DNA of 64,000 nucleotides from Vibrio sp. B1FLJ16. Its GTDB lineage: Bacteria > Pseudomonadota > Gammaproteobacteria > Enterobacterales > Vibrionaceae. Both the position numbers and the translations under genes were made by a program. The stretch spans positions 2,108,001 to 2,172,000 of the forward strand of contig NZ_HG992749.1 in NCBI RefSeq assembly GCF_905175385.1. Reading direction: 5' to 3'. This document shows positions 1-7,202 of the stretch, piece by piece. How positions within the stretch are numbered: position 1 is the first letter of the stretch; the number at the start of each line of letters is the position of its first letter. The notes beneath the pieces were generated by a model, which was given only the letters and a program-made list of their open reading frames with translations, ran no database searches and had not been told where the DNA came from.

Positions 1-627
1 GGTCATGAATTCCAGACACTAAGCCAGACTGCAGATTTACCAATGGGTCAGGTTAAAGGCCAGGTAAGCCATGCACCTGCGAATGACACGCTGGCTAAAC
101 TGAAAACCGTACTTTGTTATGACGGCTACATGACGCCGGTTAACCCGAACAACCAGCACTTATGTATTGGCGCAAGTTACGACCGCAGTCATTTAGATTA
201 TGAGTTTGATGCCGGAGCTCAACAAGATAACGCGGACAAGCTAATCAAATGCGTGCCAAATCAGGCGTGGACAAGTGAAGTAAACACTAAAGATAACTTA
301 TCACGCCAGGGCATTCGCTGTGTGAGCCGTGATCACTTGCCATTTGTCGGTAATGTGGCAGATTTTGAGACCGTGAAAAACGAATACGCTGAACTGCAAA
401 ATCAGAAGGAAGAGGAAGTGGAGCCTATTCACCATTTTCCTAACCTTTTCTGTTTCTTAGGATTAGGTTCGCGCGGTTTGAGCTCTGCACCACTGATGGC
501 GGAAGTACTGGCTTCACAAATCTGCGGTGATCCGCTGCCATTACCTGTTGATGTGTTGGCTGAGTTGCATCCGAGTCGTATGTGGGTGCGAAAGTTACGC
601 AAAGGAAAAGCAATTACCGAACTATAA
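1..627 (+). CDS. mnmC: MnmC, C-terminal part (tRNA mnm5s2U34 biosynthesis bifunctional protein), 5' end outside window
   Basis: The reading frame is open from the first base, so the gene enters from the left and only its last 208 codons are present. MnmC is a cytosolic two-domain enzyme of U34 tRNA modification. Its C-terminal FAD-dependent oxidoreductase domain removes the carboxymethyl group from cmnm5(s2)U34, and its N-terminal methyltransferase domain then makes mnm5. What is visible is the end of the oxidoreductase domain, including the FAD-site glycine stretch [12 protein letters not shown] near the C-terminus and the basic tail RKLRKGK. The next genes match those beside mnmC in E. coli (yfcL, epmC), which supports the name. 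The methyltransferase half cannot be assessed. Confidence 0.93.
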   Translation, partial: GHEFQTLSQTADLPMGQVKGQVSHAPANDTLAKLKTVLCYDGYMTPVNPNNQHLCIGASYDRSHLDYEFDAGAQQDNADKLIKCVPNQAWTSEVNTKDNLSRQGIRCVSRDHLPFVGNVADFETVKNEYAELQNQKEEEVEPIHHFPNLFCFLGLGSRGLSSAPLMAEVLASQICGDPLPLPVDVLAELHPSRMWVRKLRKGKAITEL

Positions 628-765
628 ATCGCTATATTTGGTAGCTAAAGCACAAAGGAATAACGTAAAGGAATGACTGTGTTTTAAAATGAACGATACG
701 TAGTGTCAGTCACTTAGTACACATGTCATTCCCGCGGATTAGCGACAACATTAAAACCTTGGGCT

Positions 766-1290
766 TTATGCCAACTGAGCAACCGCTTGCTTCACTTTCT
801 CAGCGATTTCTTCGTTTTGGCTTGAGCCTGTTTCTACGTCAAAATTCTCGTAGAAGTTAGGCACTGACAAAGACGCTTTTACATCCGCACCAAAGAAATG
901 TGCAGAACCGGTTGCCGCTGCAAGTACGCTTTGCGCCCCACCAGGACCAGGAGAAGTTGCAAGATAAACAACAGGTTTGTTTTGGAACACATTACGCTCG
1001 ATACGTGTCGCCCAGTCAAACAGGTTTTTATACGCCGCTGTGTATGAACCGTTATGCTCAGCAAAAGATACAACGATTGCATCCGCCTGCTCTAACTCTC
1101 TCAAGAAAGCAACTGCCCCTTCTGCCTGGCCGATCTCCTTTTCCGTGTCTTCACTAAACAGCGGAACTTGATAGTTATTTAAGTCCAATACATTAACTTG
1201 TGCGCCTTCGACTTGTTGAGCGGCGTAAGTAGCAAGTGTTTTATTGATTGAAGTTGAGCTGGTAGAAGCACCAAATGCGACAATTTTCAT
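766..1290 (-). CDS. NADPH-dependent FMN reductase family protein
   Basis: This 174-residue cytosolic flavoprotein has a flavodoxin-like fold. The N-terminus carries the FMN phosphate-binding loop GASTSSTSIN (residues 7-16). A second family motif, AEHNGSYTAAYKNLFDW (about residues 77-93), corresponds to the PEYNGS...LKNAIDW motif of NADPH:FMN/quinone reductases. The full family length is present. The ATG is preceded by an AAAGGA Shine-Dalgarno sequence. It is transcribed convergently with mnmC and seems to stand alone. The physiological substrate (free flavin, quinone, azo compound or metal) cannot be inferred from sequence. The family call is firm and the role is open. Confidence 0.85.
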   Translation of the reverse strand: MKIVAFGASTSSTSINKTLATYAAQQVEGAQVNVLDLNNYQVPLFSEDTEKEIGQAEGAVAFLRELEQADAIVVSFAEHNGSYTAAYKNLFDWATRIERNVFQNKPVVYLATSPGPGGAQSVLAAATGSAHFFGADVKASLSVPNFYENFDVETGSSQNEEIAEKVKQAVAQLA

Positions 1291-1435
1291 GGCTGTATCC
1301 TTTTGTTCACTCTTTATGCTATCCAGAATAAGAGTTGAACGTTTTGTCTACAACCACAAAAATTATAAGGAGAGGTTCAATTTTTTCGAAGTATTGGTTT
1401 GCTTCAAAATGAATATAAATGACTTGGAATTACAA

Positions 1436-1699
1436 TTAAGCCTGAGCTTGTAGCTCTTGCCATAAATCGCCGACGATAATACGGTCTGATGGGCTAAGCT
1501 CTGTACGGGCTTGGTCTAAGCTAGTTGCGATGCGTACTTTCAGCTCATCAATATCATTGATACCGTCTTCTTCACAAGATGCAGCAGACAGAGAGATGTG
1601 ACCACGCAGATAACCACCAGCAAACAGTTCGTCGTCGGATGCCGTTTCAATTCGAGCATCAATCAGTTCCAGCAGTTTTTCTTCAAATTCAATAATCAT
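1436..1699 (-). CDS. yfcL: YfcL family protein
   Basis: This 87-residue acidic cytosolic protein has no signal peptide or membrane segment. Its sequence (EEKLLELIDARI near the start, a central CEEDG, LWQELQ near the end) is that of the small YfcL family of gammaproteobacteria, whose function is unknown. It lies 25 bp downstream of epmC on the same strand, so the two are probably co-transcribed, as in E. coli, where yfcL sits between mnmC and epmC. Conserved linkage to tRNA and EF-P modification genes hints at a translation-related role, but that is inference only. Confidence 0.8.
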   Translation of the reverse strand: MIIEFEEKLLELIDARIETASDDELFAGGYLRGHISLSAASCEEDGINDIDELKVRIATSLDQARTELSPSDRIIVGDLWQELQAQA

Positions 1700-1724
1700 G
1701 GTGTATCTCTGAGGTTATTTGAGG

Positions 1725-2258
1725 TTACTTAACGATAAAGTCAGACGCTTCCAGTGGCTTAGTCTGGTAAAAAGCGCGTAGAGCTTCAGACAGCATTTTC
1801 ACTCGGGGTGGTAATCCTGCTTCCAGAATACCTAACACTTCGTTATGCACTTTATGCATAAATCCAAGTCTGTCTGGCTCAAAATCGCCGTGTAGATTGT
1901 CACAACTCACAGTAAAAGGGAAGCCAGCACTTTTCGACAAGATCCACTCATATGCCTGAGGACGAACTTCAACTTTCTCGAATTCAGCTTGAACCTCTTC
2001 TGTCCGGCCATCAGGTTCATACCAATAACCAAAATCTTCTAGCAACCGGCGTTCAGGACCGGCAACGCACCAATGGGCGATTTCGTGGAGTGCAGAAGCA
2101 TAAAACCCGCGAGCAAAAATAATCCGATGATGAGGGTTATCTTCATCCGCTGGAAGGTAAACTGGCTCATCGCCGCCAAGCTCTAACTTAGTGTTAAAAG
2201 GCCCAAGAAATGTGTCGTTGAAAATGGTAATAAGGTCTTGATATTCGTGAGTCGTCAT
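1725..2258 (-). CDS. epmC: Elongation factor P hydroxylase EpmC
   Basis: EpmC (YfcM) hydroxylates the beta-lysylated lysine of elongation factor P, the last step after EpmB and EpmA. The 177-residue protein contains the non-haem iron motif HEIAH at residues 58-62, followed by WCVAGPERR and an FGYWYEPDGR stretch, both typical of the family. The length matches the E. coli protein (about 180). It is the first gene of a small minus-strand unit with yfcL. The 503 bp upstream, which also serve the divergent TRIC gene, are gene-free and must hold the promoter. No truncation was seen. Confidence 0.92.
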   Translation of the reverse strand: MTTHEYQDLITIFNDTFLGPFNTKLELGGDEPVYLPADEDNPHHRIIFARGFYASALHEIAHWCVAGPERRLLEDFGYWYEPDGRTEEVQAEFEKVEVRPQAYEWILSKSAGFPFTVSCDNLHGDFEPDRLGFMHKVHNEVLGILEAGLPPRVKMLSEALRAFYQTKPLEASDFIVK

Positions 2259-2287
2259 CGATTCTGTACTTCAAATTATTATGCTAA

Positions 2288-2358
2288 TACCAATGCCAGT
2301 GATCTAATCATCATAGAGTTACGCAGGAAAAATAATGAGATAATGGCAGGAATTGGTA
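2288..2358. repeat. Degenerate palindrome of the ATACCAA-type Vibrio repeat
   Basis: TACCAATGCC at 2288-2297 pairs imperfectly with GGAATTGGTA at 2349-2358, leaving a loop of about 50 bases. The ends resemble those of the elements at 2519 and 62621, so this is probably a decayed copy. Confidence 0.35.
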
Positions 2359-2518
2359 CCACTATTGTCGCTGTTTTTAAACGGCTCGTAAAGCAACACA
2401 AAAACTCCTGGTTATTAGCTGAATTTATCTGAAATCGGCTTTCACCCTATAATTTCTCATTCGTCACAGATCACATTTCCCACTACACTCACGCAATATT
2501 TTATGCTCACTGATGGTT

Positions 2519-2683
2519 GATACCAACCGTAGTAAAAAACTGGTCATTCTAGCTTGCTGAAATACTCGATAACGTCGTTAAAAATTTTGACTGTAGAATA
2601 GCTACTTATCGAAAATTTTTGCCTTGTTCTCAAGCATTTTTTCTACGCTATTTCTGATCAGTTATTTACTGTGATTGGAATAA
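2519..2683. repeat. MITE-like palindromic repeat element, copy 1
   Basis: The element begins GATACCAACCGTAGTAAA and ends TTTACTGTGATTGGAATAA, giving imperfect terminal inverted repeats of about 24 bp. A second copy at 62621-62801 shares the left end (GATACCAACCGAAGTAAA) and the internal word TAGCTTGCT about 30 bases in. There is no open reading frame inside. It resembles the non-coding palindromic repeats scattered through Vibrio genomes; I cannot name the family with certainty. Confidence 0.65.
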
Positions 2684-2761
2684 TTTTTCGATCATCGGGC
2701 ATATTGATAGGTTTGAGTCATTGCCTCCACAATTTCAAACCTTGTTGGTATTTGATGTTGA

Positions 2762-3394
2762 GTGTCCCTTATGCTGCTAAGTGTGTTGTATGTCATTGGT
2801 ATCACGGCTGAAGCCATGACTGGTGCGTTAAGTGCCGGACGAAGAAAAATGGATTGGTTTGGTGTTATGCTGGTTGCGAGTGCAACGGCGATCGGTGGCG
2901 GTACAGTTCGCGATATCCTATTGGGTCATTACCCACTAACCTGGGTGAAAAATCCGGAGTTTTTGGCGATCACTTGCCTGGCAGGGATTTTGACGACCGG
3001 TATCGCTAAATGGGTGATCAAACTAAAAGGGCTGTTTATTCGTTTAGACGCACTTGGTTTGATTGTATTCAGCATCATAGGAACCAAAATTGCGATTGAT
3101 ATGGGTCTGCATCCCGGTATCTGTATGGTGTCTGCACTAGTCACAGGCGTATTTGGCGGGCTGCTTCGAGACCTGATTTGTCGTCAAACGCCATTAGTAT
3201 TGCATGAAGAACTCTATGCTTCAGTTGCCTTAATTGCATCAGGTTTGTACCTAACATTATTAGAATTTAATGTTCCTGATGTTACTTCGACTATCGTCAC
3301 ACTCATCGTGGGTTACATGTTGCGTATGGCAGCAGTGCGGTTTAAATGGCGCTTACCTTCATTCCATTTAGAGTCTGAAGGTTCACTACATTAA
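2762..3394 (+). CDS. TRIC / UPF0126 family membrane protein (two-repeat cation-channel or glycine-transporter family)
   Basis: This 210-residue inner-membrane protein has about seven hydrophobic segments and two homologous halves. Each half carries the family glycine-rich turn: GGGTVRD at residues 45-51 and GGLLRD near residues 133-138. It belongs to the UPF0126 family (E. coli YadS/YicG), whose prokaryotic members are structurally related to TRIC cation channels and have also been called glycine transporters. The substrate is not known from sequence. The frame can start at GTG 2762 or at ATG 2771; a GAG lies 8 bases before the ATG, so the shorter form may be the real one. A strong terminator follows at 3423-3452. 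Confidence 0.8.
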   Translation: MSLMLLSVLYVIGITAEAMTGALSAGRRKMDWFGVMLVASATAIGGGTVRDILLGHYPLTWVKNPEFLAITCLAGILTTGIAKWVIKLKGLFIRLDALGLIVFSIIGTKIAIDMGLHPGICMVSALVTGVFGGLLRDLICRQTPLVLHEELYASVALIASGLYLTLLEFNVPDVTSTIVTLIVGYMLRMAAVRFKWRLPSFHLESEGSLH

Positions 3395-3422
3395 TTCCAG
3401 TCGTAGTAAATATTCGGATACT

Positions 3423-3452
3423 AAAAAGGTTGCTCACTGAGCAACCTTTTTT
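3423..3452. terminator. Bidirectional intrinsic terminator
   Basis: Stem AAGGTTGCTC / GAGCAACCTT around an ACT loop, with an A-run on the left and six T on the right. It can end both the TRIC-family transcript (plus) and the aroC transcript (minus, gene end at 3488). Confidence 0.85.
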
Positions 3453-3487
3453 CATTTACATGTTTAGGGTCTGTTGACCTTTCGCGG

Positions 3488-4573
3488 TTAAATCTTTGGT
3501 GTCTCAGTAGTCACACCAAAGTTCTGACCACGGTGACGCAGCAAATGGTCCATCACAACAATAGCCAGCATCGCTTCTGCAATTGGCACCGCTCGGATAC
3601 CAACACATGGGTCATGACGACCTTTAGTGATCAACTGTGTCGGCTCACCTTCTTTGGTGATCGTGTCACCTGGTACAGTGATGCTTGATGTTGGCTTAAG
3701 TGCAATATTTGCCACAATATCCTGACCTGTTGAGATACCGCCAAGAATACCACCAGCATGATTACTGCCGAAGCCCTGAGGTGAAAGCGTATCACGGTGC
3801 TCACTACCGCGTTGATTCACCACATCAAAGCCATCGCCAATCTCTACACCTTTCACCGCATTAATGCTCATCAATGCATGGGCAATATCAGCGTCCAGAC
3901 GGTCAAATACCGGTTCACCAAGACCTACTGGCACATTGGTTGCTACAACCTGAATCTTAGCGCCAATCGAGTCGCCTTCTTTTTTCAGATCACGGATAAG
4001 CTGGTCAAACGCTTCGACCTTATCGACGTCAGGGCAGAAAAACGCATTGTTTTCGATTTCATCCCAATCAACTTTGTCGATAGACACATCACCCATTTGC
4101 GATAGGTAAGCACGGATTTCGACACCAAACTCATCTTTCAGATACTTTTTCGCAATCGCACCTGCAGCAACACGCATTGCTGTTTCACGGGCTGACGAAC
4201 GGCCGCCACCTCGGTAATCACGAATACCGTATTTTTGATGGTAAGTATAATCAGCGTGCCCCGGACGGAACTTGTCTTTAATCTCTGAGTAATCTTTTGA
4301 GCGTTGGTCGGTGTTTTCAATCAACAGACCAATGGAAGTGCCCGTTGTTTTACCTTCAAACACACCCGAAAGAATCTTCACTTCATCCGGCTCACGACGC
4401 TGTGTAGTGTAACGCGATGTGCCAGGACGACGGCGGTCAAGATCCACTTGCAGATCTGCTTCTGTAATTTCTAGTCCCGGAGGACATCCGTCTACGATAC
4501 ATCCCAGTGCGATACCGTGACTTTCCCCGAATGTCGTCACTCGGAAATGTTGTCCGATACTGTTTCCTGCCAT
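3488..4573 (-). CDS. aroC: Chorismate synthase
   Basis: AroC catalyses the last shikimate-pathway step, 5-enolpyruvylshikimate-3-phosphate to chorismate, using reduced FMN as catalyst in the cytosol. The 361-residue protein has the family length. It has the N-terminal signature GESHG (residues 16-20), [16 protein letters not shown] in the middle, and the late RHDPCVG segment. The start ATG follows a good GAGGAAG Shine-Dalgarno sequence; its A is shared with the stop of a possible 25-codon upstream frame (TAATG). The gene lies downstream of prmB on the same strand, as in E. coli, but a terminator at 4714-4747 separates them, so aroC probably has its own promoter in the gap. Confidence 0.97.
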   Translation of the reverse strand: MAGNSIGQHFRVTTFGESHGIALGCIVDGCPPGLEITEADLQVDLDRRRPGTSRYTTQRREPDEVKILSGVFEGKTTGTSIGLLIENTDQRSKDYSEIKDKFRPGHADYTYHQKYGIRDYRGGGRSSARETAMRVAAGAIAKKYLKDEFGVEIRAYLSQMGDVSIDKVDWDEIENNAFFCPDVDKVEAFDQLIRDLKKEGDSIGAKIQVVATNVPVGLGEPVFDRLDADIAHALMSINAVKGVEIGDGFDVVNQRGSEHRDTLSPQGFGSNHAGGILGGISTGQDIVANIALKPTSSITVPGDTITKEGEPTQLITKGRHDPCVGIRAVPIAEAMLAIVVMDHLLRHRGQNFGVTTETPKI

Positions 4574-4574
4574 T

Positions 4575-4650
4575 ACTTCCTCAAGTTCTTATCGCCACGC
4601 CAGTTATTCATATCAAGGCGCAACTGCTTTTCAATTCTTCGTGGATTCAT
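4575..4650 (-). other. Possible 25-codon leader ORF before aroC
   Basis: An ATG at 4650 opens a 25-codon frame (starts MNPRRIEKQ, very basic) whose TAA stop shares its last A with the aroC ATG. No clear Shine-Dalgarno sequence precedes it, and the residues are not rich in Phe, Tyr or Trp, so a classical aromatic attenuator is unlikely. It could be translationally coupled to aroC or be chance. Confidence 0.2.
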
Positions 4651-4713
4651 AGTGGCTTTATTACGTTTTGATGTAAAGAGTAAATATGCACTTAAGTTTG
4701 ATGAATTACGCAT

Positions 4714-4747
4714 AAAAAAACACCGGGTACTAAGCCCGGTGTTTTTA
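4714..4747. terminator. Intrinsic terminator downstream of prmB
   Basis: Stem CACCGGG / CCCGGTG (4721-4741) with a seven-A run on its left, which is a T-run on the minus strand, and TTTTT on its right. It ends the prmB transcript 20 bp after the prmB stop codon. Confidence 0.85.
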
Positions 4748-4766
4748 AGATTTATTGGAAAGTTTA

Positions 4767-5699
4767 TTAGTCTTTGTACAGTTTGAACTCTTCTGCACAC
4801 TCAACTAACTGGTCACGGGTTAGCATAAATACACCGTGGCCACCGTGTTCAAATTCAATCCAAGTAAATGGAATCTGAGGGTATTGCTCCATCATGTGAA
4901 CCATTGAGTTACCAACTTCACAGATAAGAATACCGTTGTCAGTCAAATAGTCAGGCGCATTAGCAAGAATACGACGTACCAGTTTCAGACCGTCAGTACC
5001 TGCCGCAAGACCCAACTCAGGCTCATGCGTGAACTCATCTGGTAGGCTATTCATGTCTTCTTCATCCACATATGGTGGATTAGACACAATTAAGTTGTAC
5101 TTCTCTTTTGGAAGATCGCGGAACAGATCAGAACGGATTGGGAACACTTGCTGCTCCATACCGTGATCCTGAACGTTTTGCTCAGCTACTTGCAATGCAT
5201 CCGTTGAGATGTCGATAGCATCCACTTCTGCTTCAGGGAACGCGTGAGCACAAGCAATCGCGATACAACCGCTACCCGTACACATGTCCATGATACGAGC
5301 AGGCTCTTCCACCAGCCAAGGTTGGAACTCAGTTTGAATCAGCTCGCCGATTGGAGAGCGTGGCACAAGCACACGTTCATCGACAAAGAACTCAAGACCA
5401 CAGAACCAAGCTTTGTTGGTCAAGTAAGCCGTTGGCGTGCGCTCGTTAATACGTTTTACAACACGCTCAACAATGCGCAGACGCTCACTGGTTGTCAGGC
5501 GGGAGCTCAATACATGTGGAGGCACGTCAATCGGCAAGTATAGCGTTGGTAGGATAAGCTGAACGGCTTCATCCCATGCGTTATCAGTACCATGACCGTA
5601 AAACAGGTTCGCTGCATTAAAGCGACTTACCGTCCAACGAATCATATCTTGAAGGGTATGTAGCTCCGATACCGCTTCTTCTACAAAAATCTTATCCAA
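4767..5699 (-). CDS. prmB: 50S ribosomal protein L3 N5-glutamine methyltransferase PrmB
   Basis: PrmB is a SAM-dependent methyltransferase that modifies a glutamine of ribosomal protein L3 during 50S assembly. The 310-residue protein shows SAM motif [13 protein letters not shown] (residues 138-149) and the catalytic NPPY motif at 207-210, which binds the amide substrate in N5-glutamine methyltransferases. The N-terminal helical domain (residues 1-95) separates it from PrmC, and the aroC-prmB-smrB order supports prmB. It is divergent from smrB across only 62 bp, which must contain both promoters. Confidence 0.95.
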   Translation of the reverse strand: MDKIFVEEAVSELHTLQDMIRWTVSRFNAANLFYGHGTDNAWDEAVQLILPTLYLPIDVPPHVLSSRLTTSERLRIVERVVKRINERTPTAYLTNKAWFCGLEFFVDERVLVPRSPIGELIQTEFQPWLVEEPARIMDMCTGSGCIAIACAHAFPEAEVDAIDISTDALQVAEQNVQDHGMEQQVFPIRSDLFRDLPKEKYNLIVSNPPYVDEEDMNSLPDEFTHEPELGLAAGTDGLKLVRRILANAPDYLTDNGILICEVGNSMVHMMEQYPQIPFTWIEFEHGGHGVFMLTRDQLVECAEEFKLYKD

Positions 5700-5761
5700 A
5701 ATTGCCTCCGAAAAGCGCTACAATACTGCCAATATAGTTTATTAATGAAATTGTTTACCTA

Positions 5762-6293
5762 ATGAGCAAAAAAGACAACGAACACGATGACGATTTCGCC
5801 TTGTTTAAGGAAGCAGTACAGGGCGTAAAAAAGTTGCAACAGGATACCATAATCCAGCAACCAAAAAAAAAATACTAAGCAAAAAGAAATCAAGCGCTCA
5901 AACCGCGAAGCAAGTGACTCTGAATTTTATTTCTCAGACGAGTTTGTTCCTCTGTTGAGTGAAGATGGACCAACTCGTTATGCACGTGACGATGTATCTA
6001 CTTATGAAGTGAAACGCCTACGTCGGGGCGTTTACGTTCCTGACGTTTTCTTAGATATGCACGGTATGACTCAACAGGAAGCAAAACGGGAACTCGGTGC
6101 AATGATCGCCTATTGCGTGAAGAGCGAGATTCACTGTGCCTGTGTTCAGCATGGTATTGGTAAACACATTCTTAAACAAAAAACACCGCTATGGCTGGCT
6201 CAGCACCCTGATGTGATGGCCTTTCACCAGGCTCCGCTTGAGTTTGGTGGTGACGGTGCCCTGTTGGTTTTGCTCTCTATTCCAGAGAAATAG
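5762..6293 (+). pseudogene. smrB: SmrB, ribosome-collision mRNA endonuclease, frameshifted in an A10 tract
   Basis: SmrB cleaves mRNA at collided ribosomes in E. coli (ribosome rescue). Translation from ATG 5762 (MSKKDNEHDDD) reads 38 codons, including the conserved KKLQQDTI segment, then stops at TAA 5876-5878. The rest of the protein continues one frame over, from about 5874 to 6293. It contains the Smr-domain motifs DMHGMT (LDxHG type) and QHGIGK (HGxG), so the catalytic domain is intact. The break lies in a run of ten A at 5863-5872; nine A would restore one continuous frame of about 176 residues. An internal TTG at 5955 could express the Smr domain alone. The cause may be a sequencing miscount, a real mutation, or a slippage site that still yields some full-length protein. 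Confidence 0.85.
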
Positions 6294-6310
6294 TACTCTC
6301 GTGAGAAAAC

Positions 6311-6337
6311 AAAAAGGCAGGATATTCCTGCCTTTTT
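6311..6337. terminator. Bidirectional intrinsic terminator between smrB and sixA
   Basis: AAAAAGGCAGG, ATAT loop, CCTGCCTTTTT: a symmetric hairpin with an A-run on one side and a T-run on the other, lying between two convergent genes. Confidence 0.9.
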
Positions 6338-6357
6338 ATGTTCTGCGATCAAGATAA

Positions 6358-6822
6358 TTATGGCGTGATATGCCAGAGCATCTCGCCTTGTTGGGTTTGC
6401 GGGTCGTATTCAACACAAACCAAACCAGAAGTCGGGAACATCGGAGGTGTCATATCTCTGACGAACTCTGCGGTCAGATAACCAACGAGTGGTAAATGTG
6501 AAACAAACAACAACGACTCTAGTTTCTCGACCTCAATCAGCGCGTTGGCATAATCGTACACACATTCAGATTGACCGTACGGTGTGATGTCTTCGAAAGT
6601 TTCAATACTTTTGGCCGAGAAGTGCGGACTGATTTCTTGCCAGGTTTGCTGGGCTCGAATATAAGGGCTCACTAGTACTTTGTCGAACTGAGTCCATCCC
6701 TGCTCTGTACAAGCTCGGGCTACGGCCTCTGATTCTGATCTGCCTCTTTGGGTCAGTTCTCTTGCTGCGTCAGAATCCGCAAAGTGCTCAGCTTCTCCAT
6801 GACGCATAATAAATATTTTCAT
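6358..6822 (-). CDS. sixA: Phosphohistidine phosphatase SixA
   Basis: SixA is a small cytosolic histidine-phosphatase-superfamily enzyme that dephosphorylates phosphohistidine, first described on the Hpt domain of ArcB and later tied to the nitrogen PTS. The 154-residue length is typical. The catalytic RHG motif is at residues 7-9 (MKIFIMRHGE), and the second conserved histidine is in the FVSHLPLVG segment. A Shine-Dalgarno AGGAAA precedes the ATG. The TATAAAGAT about 50 bp upstream on the minus strand is a plausible -10 region. The smrB-sixA neighbourhood is conserved with E. coli. Confidence 0.93.
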   Translation of the reverse strand: MKIFIMRHGEAEHFADSDAARELTQRGRSESEAVARACTEQGWTQFDKVLVSPYIRAQQTWQEISPHFSAKSIETFEDITPYGQSECVYDYANALIEVEKLESLLFVSHLPLVGYLTAEFVRDMTPPMFPTSGLVCVEYDPQTQQGEMLWHITP

Positions 6823-7202
6823 ATTATTTCCTATGGATAGCTAACGCTACCAAAAGGTTAAATGCTATCTTTATAAGATAATCGGGGCTAATTTTAGTAA
6901 AAACGAAACAAATTTACTGATATGATTATCTGTTCATTATACCAATTCGCTTGCCAAAGATAGCGACATTCTTAACAATCTATAAAAAAGAATATACTCA
7001 GTTCATCTCTATTATTTTATAACCGTACTATGAACTCAGTACATTCCTTCAAACAGCCCTACCCCATACGCAAAAGCAATGGGTCTATGCAGTAGTCTTA
7101 CGAATAACTAAAACGCAGAGAGCAGTATTTGTTGAAGCGCAATATTTGCGCTGCCCTTCCCAGGGTTCATAATAACTGTAATGCGAAATCTGGAGACGCA
7201 TC
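6823..7202. other. Divergent intergenic region between sixA and the M16 peptidase gene
   Basis: This 380 bp AT-rich stretch has no coding sequence. It should contain the sixA promoter and the promoter and leader of the peptidase gene. The only structure seen is a perfect 7-bp hairpin, AGCGCAA-TAT-TTGCGCT, at 7136-7152. It has no T-run, so it is a leader stem and not a terminator, 50 bp before the GTG start. Confidence 0.5.

Larger units (their letters stand above)
2259..2761. other. Divergent intergenic region between epmC and the TRIC-family gene
   Basis: This 503 bp AT-rich region has no credible coding sequence. It contains a degenerate palindrome with TACCAAT and ATTGGTA ends (2288-2358) and a 165 bp repeat element (2519-2683). 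The 64-codon open frame at 2238-2432 overlaps the start of epmC, has no family resemblance that I recognise, and is not called. No strong sigma-70 promoter was picked by eye for either flanking gene. Confidence 0.6.

Noticed and set aside
2238..2432. 64-codon plus-strand frame upstream of the TRIC gene
   Set aside because: It overlaps the epmC start, resembles no family I know and contains part of a palindromic repeat.
4573..4800. 75-codon minus-strand frame across the prmB end and the terminator
   Set aside because: It runs through a strong intrinsic terminator and overlaps prmB; only its last 25 codons are kept, as a weak leader candidate.
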